DNA of 64,000 nucleotides, taken from assembly GCF_007830455.1 (NCBI RefSeq), contig NZ_VLLB01000009.1:124001-188000 (forward strand). The letters are read 5' to 3'. This DNA comes from Pseudoduganella lurida (GTDB lineage: Bacteria > Pseudomonadota > Gammaproteobacteria > Burkholderiales > Burkholderiaceae_D). Within the stretch, counting starts at the first letter, position 1. Each line of letters begins with the position of its first letter. The position numbers and the translations under genes are program-made. The notes beneath the pieces are model-generated. The model was not told the DNA's origin. It saw nothing but the letters and a program-made list of their open reading frames with translations, and made no database searches. Of the stretch, positions 39,592-49,600 are shown in pieces.

Positions 39592-41480
39592 TGGACGATA
39601 TGCTCAAGGAGTTCGTCGTCGAGGCGATGGACCTGGCGGTCAATGTCGAGGAGCACCTGCTGCGCCTCGAACGGGACCCGGACAACAAGGAAACGCTGAA
39701 CGCCGTGTTCCGCTCGTTCCACACCATCAAGGGTGGCGCGGGCTTCATGAACCTGGGCGCCCTGGTGTCGGCCTGCCACCTGACGGAAAACCTGTTCGAC
39801 GCGCTGCGCACCGGCGCAGCACCCGTCACGCCGCTGTCGATCGAGGCGGCGCTGCAGGCGTCCGGCTTCGTGGCCGACCAGCTGGCTGAACTGAACAACG
39901 GCGCCTCGCCGGACAGCATGGGCCCGATGCCGGCCGACCTGGAAGCGATCCTGAACGAAGCCATCGAGGGCAAGGAAACCTCGTCGAAGCCGGCCGCCAA
40001 GCCTGCCCCGGCACCCGTGGCCGCGCCGGCACCGGTCGCTGCTGCCGCGCCTGCTGCCGTGCACACCGCGTCCGCCGACGGCCTGGACTGGGAATCGATG
40101 TACGAAGCGGTGGTACCGCCGGGAACCTACACTCGCTCGGCCCCGGCAGTGAGCGCCCCCGCCGCCGCAGTTGCCACGCCCGTGGCCACGGCAGCACCGG
40201 CAGCCGCGGCTGCCGCGCCGGCTGCGGACGCCGCCTCCGGCAAGAAATGGGATGGCGTGGAACGCCGCGACGAGAAGCCCGCGCACGCCGCGCCGGCCAA
40301 GGAAGAAAGCATCCGCATCGACGCCGTCAAGCTCGACGCGCTGCTGGAAGTGGCCGGCGAATCCGTGCAGGCCGCCAACCAGGCCGCCGTGCTGCTGGAA
40401 CGCCTGCAGCAGTTCAAGTTCGAAGGCCAGGCCGCCACGCTGATGTCGGCGCTGACGGAAACGCTGGAACGCGCCTCGCGCTACTCCACCGAACTGCAGC
40501 GCGCCACGCTGGCCACCCGCATGCAGCCGGTCGGCCGCCTGTTCCAGAAGTTCCCGCGCCTGGTGCGCGAGCTGGCCAAGGACCTGGGCAAGGAAGTCGA
40601 ACTGATCATCGAGGGTGCGGAAACGGAAGTGGACCGCGTCGTCGTCGATTCGCTGTACGACCCGCTGGTGCACATGCTGCGGAATGCGCTGGACCATGGC
40701 GTGGAAGGTCCGGAAGCCCGCGTGGCCGCCGGCAAGGGTGCGAAATCGACCATCCTGCTGAAAGCGTGGCAGGAAGCCAACAGCGTGATGATCGTGCTGC
40801 AGGACGACGGCAAGGGCATGGACCCTGTCGCGCTGCGCCGCAAGGCCGGCGAAAAGGGCCTGATCTCGCCGACGGCGAACATGTCCGACGACGAGTCCTA
40901 CCAGCTGGTGTTCCTGCCGGGCTTCTCGACGAAGGAAGTGGCGTCGTCGGTGTCCGGCCGCGGCGTGGGCATGGACGTGGTGAAGACCGCCGTCGAGAAG
41001 AACCGCGGCGCGATCCACATCGAGTCCGCGCTGGGCAAGGGCACCAAGTTCGCCATCCGCCTGCCGATCGAGCTGTCGATCGTGCCGACGATGCTGGTGT
41101 CGACCTCGGACGCGCTGTTGGCGCTGCCGATGGCCGTCGTCGAGCGCGTCGTCGAGCTGCCGGAAACGTTCATGGAAGTGGGCGGTTCGCCGGTGCTGAA
41201 GGACCAGGGCCGGCCGCTGCCGGTGCGTTCGCTGGCCAATGCGCTGGGCTACGAACTGTCGACCGAACGGGTGGGCATCGTCATCAACGCACCGCAGCCA
41301 TATATCCTGGCCGTGGGCGCCGTCGACGGCACCGCCGACCTCGTCATCAAGCCGCTGACCGCCATTGCAGTGGATGGCGTCACGGGCACGGCGCGCTCCG
41401 CCGAAGGCGAGCTCGTCCTAGTCGTGGGCCTATCTTTCCTGATGGATGGTTGCAGGAGCAGCGTGCGCATGGCAGCATAA
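39591..41480 (+). CDS. cheA: Chemotaxis histidine kinase CheA
   Basis: 629 residues. HPt domain with H44 in FRSFHTIKGGAGFM; Ala/Pro-rich linker at about 130-240, in place of a clear CheY-binding P2 domain; dimerisation helices near 245-320; ATPase domain with HMLRNALDHGVEGPEAR, DDGKGMD and GRGVGMDVVK; C-terminal CheW-like domain from about 500. It phosphorylates CheY-type regulators in response to receptor arrays. Starts on the last base of the cheZ stop and ends at a strong terminator, so the pair is a self-contained transcription unit lacking receptor, CheW and CheY genes. Confidence 0.9.
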   Translation: MDDMLKEFVVEAMDLAVNVEEHLLRLERDPDNKETLNAVFRSFHTIKGGAGFMNLGALVSACHLTENLFDALRTGAAPVTPLSIEAALQASGFVADQLAELNNGASPDSMGPMPADLEAILNEAIEGKETSSKPAAKPAPAPVAAPAPVAAAAPAAVHTASADGLDWESMYEAVVPPGTYTRSAPAVSAPAAAVATPVATAAPAAAAAAPAADAASGKKWDGVERRDEKPAHAAPAKEESIRIDAVKLDALLEVAGESVQAANQAAVLLERLQQFKFEGQAATLMSALTETLERASRYSTELQRATLATRMQPVGRLFQKFPRLVRELAKDLGKEVELIIEGAETEVDRVVVDSLYDPLVHMLRNALDHGVEGPEARVAAGKGAKSTILLKAWQEANSVMIVLQDDGKGMDPVALRRKAGEKGLISPTANMSDDESYQLVFLPGFSTKEVASSVSGRGVGMDVVKTAVEKNRGAIHIESALGKGTKFAIRLPIELSIVPTMLVSTSDALLALPMAVVERVVELPETFMEVGGSPVLKDQGRPLPVRSLANALGYELSTERVGIVINAPQPYILAVGAVDGTADLVIKPLTAIAVDGVTGTARSAEGELVLVVGLSFLMDGCRSSVRMAA

Positions 41481-41502
41481 GCAGTTTGCCAAGCTAGTCA
41501 CC

Positions 41503-41540
41503 AAAAAGCCTGCGACGCAAATCGCAGGCTTTTTGTTTTT
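41503..41540 (+). terminator. Rho-independent terminator after cheA
   Basis: AAAAAGCCTGCGA-CGCAAA-TCGCAGGCTTTTT hairpin with 13-bp arms followed by further T runs. Confidence 0.93.
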
Positions 41541-41543
41541 TTG

Positions 41544-41580
41544 TTGCCAAAAAACGGGGACTGTCCCCGATTTTTGGCAA
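41544..41580. repeat. GGGGACTGTCCCC-core palindrome
   Basis: 37-base inverted repeat with outer arms TTGCCAAAAA and complement around CGGGGACTGTCCCCG, between the cheA terminator and the leuC leader. Confidence 0.85.
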
Positions 41581-41738
41581 CGGAATCTGTAACATTAATG
41601 CAACACCGGCGCCCCAAGGCGCGCAGCACCGATGCAAGGGACCGTGGCCCACGAGGCGGAAAGTCGGCTTGTTTTGCAGCGCACAAACTGTGGCATAATC
41701 AATTGGAACTTTTATCACACAGGCAGCAAGCAGCAATC

Positions 41739-43139
41739 ATGAAGACGCTTTACGACAAACTCTGGGAATCCCATGTGGTTCGCACGGAGGAAGACGGCAC
41801 CGCCATCCTGTACATCGATCGCCACCTCGTGCATGAAGTCACCAGCCCGCAAGCCTTCGACGGCCTGCGCGCCGCCCACCGCCAGCCTTGGCGGCTGTCC
41901 GCCAACCTGGCCGTGGCCGACCACAATGTCCCCACCACCGACCGCTCGCACGGCATCGAGGATCCCGTTTCGCGCCTGCAGGTCGAAACGCTCGACAAGA
42001 ACACCAGGGAGTACGGCGTCACGTACTTCAACATGAACGACAAGCGCCAGGGCATCGTGCACGTGATCGGCCCGGAGCAGGGCGCCACCTTGCCCGGCAT
42101 GACGGTCGTCTGCGGCGACTCGCACACGTCCACGCACGGCGCCTTCGGCTGCCTGGCCCATGGTATCGGCACCTCCGAAGTGGAACACGTGCTGGCCACG
42201 CAGACGCTGCTGGCCAAGAAATCGAAATCGATGCTGGTGCAGGTCGACGGCGCGCTGCCGGCCGGCGTGACCGCCAAGGACATCGTGCTGGCCGTGATCG
42301 GCGTCATCGGCACGGCCGGCGGCACGGGCTACGCGATCGAATTCTCCGGCTCGACGATCCGTTCGCTGTCGATGGAAGGCCGCATGACGGTCTGTAACAT
42401 GGCGATCGAGGCGGGCGCGCGCGCCGGCATGGTGGGCGTCGACCAGACCACGATCGACTACGTCAAAGGCCGTCCCTTCTCGCCGGTGGGCCCGCACTGG
42501 GACCGCGCCGTCGAGTACTGGCGCACGCTGCATACCGAGCCGGGCGCGAAGTTCGACCTCGTCGTCACGCTCGACGCCGCGCAGATCAAGCCGCAGGTCA
42601 CCTGGGGCACCTCGCCCGAGATGGTCGTGTCGGTCGATGCGCGCGTGCCGGACCCGGACCTGGAAAAGGATGCCGTCAAGCGCGAAGCCATGGAAAAGGC
42701 GCTGGTGTACATGGGCCTCACGCCGAACACGGCGATCGAGGACATCCGCATCGACAAGGTGTTCATCGGTTCCTGCACCAACTCGCGCATCGAGGACCTG
42801 CGCGCCGCGGCCGCCGTGGTGCGCGGCAAGCAGCGCGCTTCCAACGTGAAGCTGGCGATGGTGGTGCCCGGCTCCGGCCTGGTGAAGGAGCAGGCCGAGC
42901 GCGAAGGCCTGGACACGATCTTCCGCGCCGCCGGCTTCGAGTGGCGCGAACCGGGCTGCTCGATGTGCCTGGCGATGAATGCCGACCGCCTCGATCCGGG
43001 CGAGCGCTGCGCCTCGACCTCGAACCGCAATTTCGAAGGCCGCCAGGGCCAGGGCGGCCGGACCCACCTGGTCTCGCCGGCCATGGCCGCTGCCGCCGGC
43101 ATCGCCGGCCATTTCGTCGACGTTCGCGCGATCCGCTGA
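41739..43139 (+). CDS. leuC: 3-isopropylmalate dehydratase large subunit
   Basis: 466 residues, full length. With LeuD it isomerises 2- to 3-isopropylmalate in leucine synthesis. The iron-sulphur cluster cysteines are visible in FIGSCTNSRIEDL and in GCSMCLAMN. The true start is MKTLYDKLWESHVV at 41739, since the longer frame upstream runs through a palindromic repeat. CATAAT at 41694-41699 may be a -10 element. First gene of the leuC, entericidin, leuD, leuB order. Confidence 0.96.
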   Translation: MKTLYDKLWESHVVRTEEDGTAILYIDRHLVHEVTSPQAFDGLRAAHRQPWRLSANLAVADHNVPTTDRSHGIEDPVSRLQVETLDKNTREYGVTYFNMNDKRQGIVHVIGPEQGATLPGMTVVCGDSHTSTHGAFGCLAHGIGTSEVEHVLATQTLLAKKSKSMLVQVDGALPAGVTAKDIVLAVIGVIGTAGGTGYAIEFSGSTIRSLSMEGRMTVCNMAIEAGARAGMVGVDQTTIDYVKGRPFSPVGPHWDRAVEYWRTLHTEPGAKFDLVVTLDAAQIKPQVTWGTSPEMVVSVDARVPDPDLEKDAVKREAMEKALVYMGLTPNTAIEDIRIDKVFIGSCTNSRIEDLRAAAAVVRGKQRASNVKLAMVVPGSGLVKEQAEREGLDTIFRAAGFEWREPGCSMCLAMNADRLDPGERCASTSNRNFEGRQGQGGRTHLVSPAMAAAAGIAGHFVDVRAIR

Positions 43140-43227
43140 ACGTCGCGGCCCGCGGGCCATCTTATCCGGCGCGCCATGCCGACCTGGCGTGGCGCCCGGG
43201 CAGTATCATTCACCGACATCCGACATC

Positions 43228-43359
43228 ATGAAAACCCGCGCCCTCGCCGCCGCCATCGTCCTCGCCACCCTCGTCCTCACGGGCTGCAACACCGTTGCCG
43301 GTTTCGGCAAGGATGTGCAGAAGGTCGGCCAGGTCGTCGAAGGCGCCGGCAGAAAATAA
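43228..43359 (+). CDS. Entericidin A/B-family lipoprotein
   Basis: 43 residues. Signal sequence with lipobox LTGC, C20 being the lipidated residue, then the short amphipathic tail NTVAGFGKDVQKVGQVVEG. Entericidins are tiny membrane lipoproteins, linked in Escherichia coli to an antidote/toxin pair. Here a single copy lies between leuC and leuD, 88 bases after leuC, and is probably cotranscribed. The position recurs in related betaproteobacteria as far as I recall. Confidence 0.85.
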   Translation: MKTRALAAAIVLATLVLTGCNTVAGFGKDVQKVGQVVEGAGRK

Positions 43360-43403
43360 TTTTGCGGCACGGCCGCTGCGCCGTGCTCCACAGAGAGAGC
43401 AGC

Positions 43404-44051
43404 ATGGACAAATTTACGATCTACGAGGGCCTGGTGGCCCCGCTCGACCGCTCGAACGTCGATACCGACGCGATCATTCCGAAGCAGTTCCTGAAATCGA
43501 TCCGCCGCACCGGCTTCGGCCCCAACCTGTTCGACGAATGGCGCTACCTGGACCACGGCGAACCCGGCATGGACAACGAGCGCCGTCCCCTCAATCCGGA
43601 CTTCGTGCTGAACCAGCCGCGCTACCAGGGCGCCTCGATCCTCCTGACCCGCAAGAACTTCGGCTGCGGCTCCTCGCGCGAGCACGCGCCCTGGGCCCTG
43701 GACCAGTACGGCTTCCGCGCCATCCTCGCGCCCAGCTTTGCCGACATCTTCTTCAACAACAGCTACAAGAACGGCCTGCTGCCGGTCGTTCTCACCGAAG
43801 CGCAGATCGACCATCTGTTCGACGAAGTCAAGGCCTTCCCCGGCTACCGCCTGGTGGTGGACCTTGAACAGCAGCTCATCCGCTCGCAGGATGGCAAGAT
43901 CGCCTACCCCTTCCAGATCGACCCGTTCCGCAAATACTGCCTGATGAACGGCCTCGACGACATCGGCCTGACCTTGCGCCATGCCGACAGCATCCGCGCC
44001 TTCGAGGAACGCCATCTGGCCAGCCAGCCGTGGCTGGCCAACAGCATCTAG
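43404..44051 (+). CDS. leuD: 3-isopropylmalate dehydratase small subunit
   Basis: 215 residues, the usual length. Conserved NVDTDAIIPKQFLK, then KNFGCGSSREHAPWAL, the swivel-domain substrate loop. Forms the active dehydratase with LeuC. The start at 43404 follows AGAGAGAGC. 27 bases separate it from leuB. Confidence 0.96.
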   Translation: MDKFTIYEGLVAPLDRSNVDTDAIIPKQFLKSIRRTGFGPNLFDEWRYLDHGEPGMDNERRPLNPDFVLNQPRYQGASILLTRKNFGCGSSREHAPWALDQYGFRAILAPSFADIFFNNSYKNGLLPVVLTEAQIDHLFDEVKAFPGYRLVVDLEQQLIRSQDGKIAYPFQIDPFRKYCLMNGLDDIGLTLRHADSIRAFEERHLASQPWLANSI

Positions 44052-44078
44052 TCACCCGAATCATCTGAGACGAAAACA

Positions 44079-45152
44079 ATGAAAATCGCAATCCTGCCCG
44101 GCGACGGCATCGGTCCCGAGATCGTCGCCCAGGCCGTCAAGGTGCTGAACGCCCTCGACGAACAGTTCGAACTGGAGACGGCCCCGGTCGGTGGCGCCGG
44201 CTACGAAGCGGCCGGCCATCCGCTGCCGGAGGCCACGCTGGCACTGGCGCAAGCGGCCGACGCCGTGCTGTTCGGCGCCGTCGGCGACTGGAAGTACGAC
44301 ACGCTGGACCGCCCGCTGCGGCCCGAACAGGCCATCCTCGGCCTGCGCAAGAACCTGGGCCTGTTCGCCAACCTGCGTCCGGCGATCCTGTATCCGGAAC
44401 TGGCCGGCGCGTCCACGCTGAAACCCGAAGTGGTGTCGGGCCTGGACATCCTCATCATCCGCGAACTGACCGGCGACATTTATTTCGGCCAGCCGCGCGG
44501 CGTGCGCGAATGTCCCGATGGTCCGTTCAAGGGCCAGCGCGAAGGCTTCGACACGATGCGCTATGCGGAAGGCGAAATCCGCCGCATCGCCCACGTGGCG
44601 TTCCAGGCCGCGCAGAAGCGCGACAAGCGCCTGACCAGCGTTGACAAGGCCAACGTGCTGGAGACGTTCCAGTTCTGGAAGGACATCGTCACCGACGTCC
44701 ACAAGGAATACCCGGACGTGGCGCTCGACCACATGTATGTCGACAACGCCGCCATGCAGCTGGTGCGCGCGCCGAAGAAGTTCGACGTGATCGTCACCGG
44801 CAATATGTTCGGCGACATCCTGTCCGATGCGGCCGCGATGCTGACCGGCTCGATCGGCATGCTGCCATCGGCTTCGCTGGACGCCAACAACAAGGGCCTG
44901 TACGAACCGTCGCACGGCTCGGCGCCGGACATCGCCGGCAAGGGCGTGGCCAATCCGCTGGCCACCATCCTGTCGGCCGCCATGCTGCTGCGCTTCTCGC
45001 TGGGCCGCGACGAACAGGCCGAGCGCATCGAGAACGCCGTCAAGGCCGTGCTGGCACAGGGCCTGCGCACGCCGGACATCCACGAAGCCGGCACCACCAA
45101 AGTGGGCACCGAGCAGATGGGCGATGCGGTCGTGGCCGCGCTGGCGAAGTAA
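44079..45152 (+). CDS. leuB: 3-isopropylmalate dehydrogenase
   Basis: 357 residues. Catalyses NAD-dependent oxidative decarboxylation of 3-isopropylmalate. Visible motifs: LPGDGIGPEIV at the N-terminus, RELTGDIYFG, the metal-binding VTGNMFGDILSDAAAM and the NAD-binding EPSHGSAPDIAGKG. Last of the leu genes, with asd 73 bases downstream in the same direction. Confidence 0.96.
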   Translation: MKIAILPGDGIGPEIVAQAVKVLNALDEQFELETAPVGGAGYEAAGHPLPEATLALAQAADAVLFGAVGDWKYDTLDRPLRPEQAILGLRKNLGLFANLRPAILYPELAGASTLKPEVVSGLDILIIRELTGDIYFGQPRGVRECPDGPFKGQREGFDTMRYAEGEIRRIAHVAFQAAQKRDKRLTSVDKANVLETFQFWKDIVTDVHKEYPDVALDHMYVDNAAMQLVRAPKKFDVIVTGNMFGDILSDAAAMLTGSIGMLPSASLDANNKGLYEPSHGSAPDIAGKGVANPLATILSAAMLLRFSLGRDEQAERIENAVKAVLAQGLRTPDIHEAGTTKVGTEQMGDAVVAALAK

Positions 45153-45225
45153 AAAATATCGTTGTCCACCGAACCCGCCGGGCGCGCGTTCAACGTGGAC
45201 AACCAAAACATCGAAGGGGATTCAA

Positions 45226-46353
45226 ATGAAATTAGTAGGTCTGGTAGGCTGGCGCGGCATGGTGGGTTCGGTCCTGATGCAGCGCATGCAGGAAGAGGGC
45301 GATTTCAACTTCATCGAGCCGGTATTCTTCACCACCTCCAACACGGGCGGCGCGGCACCACAGTATGCGAAGAACGAAACGACGCTGAAGGACGCCACCA
45401 ATATCGACGAACTGAAACGCTGCGAGATCATCATCTCGTGCCAGGGCGGCGACTACACGGGCGAAGTGTTCCCGAAGCTGCGCGCGGCCGGCTGGAACGG
45501 CTACTGGATCGACGCGGCGTCCACGCTGCGCATGGAGCAGGACTCGGTGATCGTGCTGGACCCGATCAACCTGAACGTCATCAAGGATGCGCTCACCAAG
45601 GGCGTGAAGAACTTCATCGGCGGGAACTGCACCGTGTCGTGCATGCTGATGGGCCTGGGCGGCCTGTTCAAGCAGGACCTGGTGGAGTGGACCACGTCGA
45701 TGACGTACCAGGCGGCTTCCGGCGGCGGCGCGCAGCACATGCGCGAGCTGCTCACGCAGTTCGGCACCATCAACCAGTCCGTGAAAGCGCTGCTGGACAA
45801 CCCGGCCTCCGCGATCCTCGAGATCGACCGCCAGGTGCTGGCCACGCAGCACGGCCTGTCGGCGGACGAAACGAAGCAGTTCGGCGTGCCGCTGGCCGGC
45901 AACCTGATCCCGTGGATCGACAAGGACCTGGGCAACGGCCAGTCGAAGGAAGAGTGGAAGGGCGGCGCCGAGACCAACAAGATCCTCGGCCGCGGCGAAG
46001 GCTTCGGCTCCGCGGCGATCCCCGTCGACGGCCTGTGCGTGCGCATCGGCGCGATGCGCTGCCACTCGCAGGCTCTCACAATCAAACTGAAACAGGATGT
46101 GCCGCTGGACGAGATCAACGACATCATCGCTAACGACAACCAGTGGGTGAAGTTCGTGCCGAACACGCGCGAAGCGTCGGTGCGCGACCTGACGCCGGCC
46201 GCCGTCACGGGCAGCCTGACGATCCCGGTGGGCCGCGTGCGCAAGCTGTCGATGGGCCCGGAGTACATCTCCGCGTTCACCGTCGGCGACCAGCTGCTGT
46301 GGGGCGCCGCGGAACCGCTGCGCCGCATGCTGCGCATCGTGCTGGACAAGTAA
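45226..46353 (+). CDS. asd: Aspartate-semialdehyde dehydrogenase
   Basis: 375 residues. Makes aspartate semialdehyde for lysine, threonine, methionine and diaminopimelate. Nucleotide-binding GWRGMVGSVLMQR is at the N-terminus; nucleophile C135 is in IGGNCTVSCML; RIGAMRCHSQA is the conserved His region. The start at 45226 follows AAGGGGATTCAA. Ends at a strong terminator, closing the leu-asd segment. Confidence 0.96.
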   Translation: MKLVGLVGWRGMVGSVLMQRMQEEGDFNFIEPVFFTTSNTGGAAPQYAKNETTLKDATNIDELKRCEIIISCQGGDYTGEVFPKLRAAGWNGYWIDAASTLRMEQDSVIVLDPINLNVIKDALTKGVKNFIGGNCTVSCMLMGLGGLFKQDLVEWTTSMTYQAASGGGAQHMRELLTQFGTINQSVKALLDNPASAILEIDRQVLATQHGLSADETKQFGVPLAGNLIPWIDKDLGNGQSKEEWKGGAETNKILGRGEGFGSAAIPVDGLCVRIGAMRCHSQALTIKLKQDVPLDEINDIIANDNQWVKFVPNTREASVRDLTPAAVTGSLTIPVGRVRKLSMGPEYISAFTVGDQLLWGAAEPLRRMLRIVLDK

Positions 46354-46374
46354 GCGCCCGCGCATCGACGCACC

Positions 46375-46405
46375 AGGCCGGCCTCCACGGAGCGCCGGCC
46401 TTTTT
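46375..46405 (+). terminator. Rho-independent terminator after asd
   Basis: AGGCCGGC and GCCGGCCT arms around an 11-base loop, followed by TTTTT. Confidence 0.88.
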
Positions 46406-46586
46406 CATGGCTCAGCTTGTGTCCCGGTGCCAGGCACCGTGACACAGGCTGAGCCATGACTCCGCATGGCCTGGTGCCAGGCACCATGACAGGAGCTGAG
46501 CCATGACTTCGTCTGCCCATTCCCTGTCACCGATACCTGACGAGTTCGTGTCACGGTGCCTGCCCCCCCGTGACACGGGCTCGACC
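46406..46586. repeat. Three palindromes with GGTGCCAGGCACC-type cores before fimV
   Basis: The first unit (46406-46458) is a long imperfect palindrome from CATGGCTCAGC to GCTGAGCCATG around GGTGCCAGGCACC. A second unit lies near 46464-46505, sharing the GCTGAGCCATG arm, and a diverged third (GGTGCCTGCCCCCCC core) at 46541-46586. The rest of the 344-base gap, to 46697, holds the fimV leader and no recognised gene. Confidence 0.85.
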
Positions 46587-46697
46587 GATGCCGCGGCCTT
46601 CCCACAGGCAAGAGCTTGCATGCTCCGGGGCATGATGTTATGTTGGGACGTCCAGGAAGGGTGGTTTCCTGTCATTGCCAACTTATTACTACAGAAT

Positions 46698-49600
46698 ATG
46701 CCTGTACAAAAACGCTCCCGGGTTGCGTCGCTCGCTTTGTCCACACTGGCCAGTGCCATCATCGGCGCGGCGGTCCTGCCGGCGGCGCATGGGGCCGGGC
46801 TGGGCAAGCTGACGGTGCTGTCCGCCCTGGGCCAGCCGCTGCGCGCGGAGATCGAACTGACGGCCGTCACGCCGGACGAGGCGCGCGACCTGACGGCGAA
46901 GCTGGCCCCGGCCGCCGCCTTCAGTGCCGCCAGCATCGACTTCAACCCGGCGCTGCTGAACCTGCGCTTCGATATCGACCAGCGTGGCGAACGCCGCTTC
47001 ATCCGCATCACGTCGGCCCAGCCGATCAACGAGCCGTTCGTCGACATGCTGCTCGAGCTCACCTGGGCCAGCGGCCGCCTAGTGCGCGAGTACACCTTCC
47101 TGCTCGATCCCGCGGACCTGCGCAATGCCCAGTCGCCGCAGGTGGCCGCGCCGGTCGAGGTGAACCGTGCGACTGCGCAGGCCGGCGCACCGGCACCGCA
47201 GCCTGCAACATCGGCACCGGCGCCGCAAAGCCCGCAGCAAAGCCAGCCGCGCCCGGCACCCGCCGCGCCGGAGCGTGCCGCGCCGCGCCAGGCCGCCAGC
47301 GAGGCACGCGAAACGGAAGTGACCGTGCGCCGCGGCGACACGCTGTCGCGCATCGCTGCCGAGAACAAGCCGGCCGAAGTGTCGCTGGACATGATGCTGG
47401 TGGCGCTGTACCGGGCCAACCCGGAAGCGTTCGCCGGCAAGAACATGAACCGCCTGAAGTCCGGCACGATCCTGACGATTCCCGACGAGGGCACGATCCG
47501 CGGCACCGGCCGTGGCGAAGCGCGCGGTGTCGTGGTCGCGCATGCCGCCGACTTCAATGCCTACCGCAACCGCCTGGCCGGGCAGGTCGCCGCGTCCACG
47601 CCGGCCAAGGCCGCCGGGCCCCAGCAGAGCGCCGCCGGCCAGATCGCGGCGAAGGTCGAGGAACGTCCGAACGCCGTGAATGCCGCCCAGGACCAGCTGA
47701 AGCTGTCGAAAGCGGGCGAGGCCGCGGGCAAGGCGGGCAGCACCGGCGCGGCCGAGGACAAGATCGCCAAGGACCAGCAGGTGGCCGATGCCGCCGCGCG
47801 CGTGAAGGAACTGGAAAAGAACGTCAGCGACCTGGAAAACCTGGTGGCCGTGAAGAACAAGTCCGGTGCCGACGCGCAGAACCGCGCCACGCCGGAGATG
47901 GACGTGCATGGTGCGGCAGTCCCCGCCGCGCCGCAGCCGGTCGCACCGGCGGCTCCTGCCACGGAAGCGAAACCGGCAGCAACGCCCGCCGCCAAGCCAG
48001 CCGCCAAGCCCGCCCCCGTGCCGGCCCAGCTGGAACCGGGCATCATGGACACGGTGATGGACAATATCCAGGCCATCGCCATCGGCCTGGCCGCCGTGCT
48101 GGCCGGCGTGGGCCTGCTGGTGGCGCGCCGCCGCAAGGCCCGCGAAGCCTTCGTCGTGGCGCCGACGTCCGTCGTGGTGCCGCAGCCGGGCGAGCCGGGC
48201 CAGGTGCTGATCGCCGAGCCGGGCGGCCAGAGCGTCGACACCAGCAACAGCGTGTTCAATTCGAACTTCGCCCCGTCGGCCAGCCAGCTCGATACCAATG
48301 AAGTCGATCCGGTCGCCGAGGCCGATGTCTACATTGCCTATGGCCGCGATGCGCAGGCCGAAGAGATCCTGAAGGAAGCGCTGCGCACCCATCCGGAACG
48401 GCATGCGGTGCGCCTGAAGCTGCTGGAGATCTACGCCAACCGCAAGGACCTGCAGGCGTTCGAGGCGCAGGCCACCGAGCTGCGCGGCTACACGGGCGGC
48501 GCCGGCGACGAGTGGGCGCAGGCCGCCACGCTGGGCCGCGGCATCGATCCGGCCAACCCGCTGTACGGCGACGCACCGGCAAGCAGCACGGCCTTCGGGT
48601 CCGCCGCGGTTGCCGGCACCGCGGCCGCCGCGGCCACCTTCGCCGCCAGCGATTTCGCGTCCGCGCTGGACGATGCTTCCCGGGCCCGCGAAGCGGAAGC
48701 GCGCGACGGGCTCGACCTCGATCTGGGCCAGGAGCCCGTGCCGCCCGCCGGCGACGAGGGCGCGGTCGCCCGGCCGGAAGAGCGCACCGCAGCGGGCGAC
48801 CTGGACTTCGACTTCGGCGATGCGACGGCGCTGCCGGCCGCGTCCGCAGCATCCGACACGGCTTCGGCACCGGCCGACAACCTGATGGACTTCGATTTCG
48901 GCGACGACACGGCCGTGCCGGCGCCGGTGGCGCCCGCATCCGCACCTGCACCGGCACCTGCACCCAGTGTGGCCGATGCCGGCGACGCCGAGCACTTCCT
49001 CGACTTCGACCTGGGCGGCCTCGATGCGGCCACGCCAGCAACGGTGCCGCCAGCATCGCCAGCCCCCGCGGCGGATCCATTCGCGGACAAGTCCGCCGAC
49101 GACCTCGACCTGGCCTTCGACCTGCCGGGCGACGCGGCGCGCCCCGAGGAAGTCACGGCCGCCCCGGCGCCTGCCGACCTGGCGATGGACTTCGACCTGG
49201 ACCTGCCGGGCGACGACCAGCCTGCGACCGCCCCGGCCCCGGCCGCCGATCCGCTGGCCGAACTGGACCTGATGGACTTCGACGTGGCGGCCCCGCTGCC
49301 GCCCGCCGCGGCACCGTCGCTGGAGGACGACTTCGCGCTGGATGCATTGCCCGAGCTGCCGGACTCCCCGGCCGGCACTGCGTCCGCCAATGGGGCGGGG
49401 ACCAGCGCGCCGGCCGCCAGCGCGCCGCCGCCGGAATTCGACCTGTCCGGCATCGACCTGGAGCTGGACGAGCTGGCCGACCAGCCGCCGGCCGCCACGC
49501 CGCCACTGGTGGACGAGCCTGCCGTGCCGGCACCGGCCGCCGCGCCGGAGCAGCTCACGCCGCTGCAGATGGAGATGGACACGAAGCTGGACCTGGCCGT

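Noticed and set aside
41541..41738. Extended N-terminus of leuC through the upstream palindrome
   Set aside because: The conserved LeuC opening MKTLYDKLWESHVV is at 41739; upstream codons translate a repeat.
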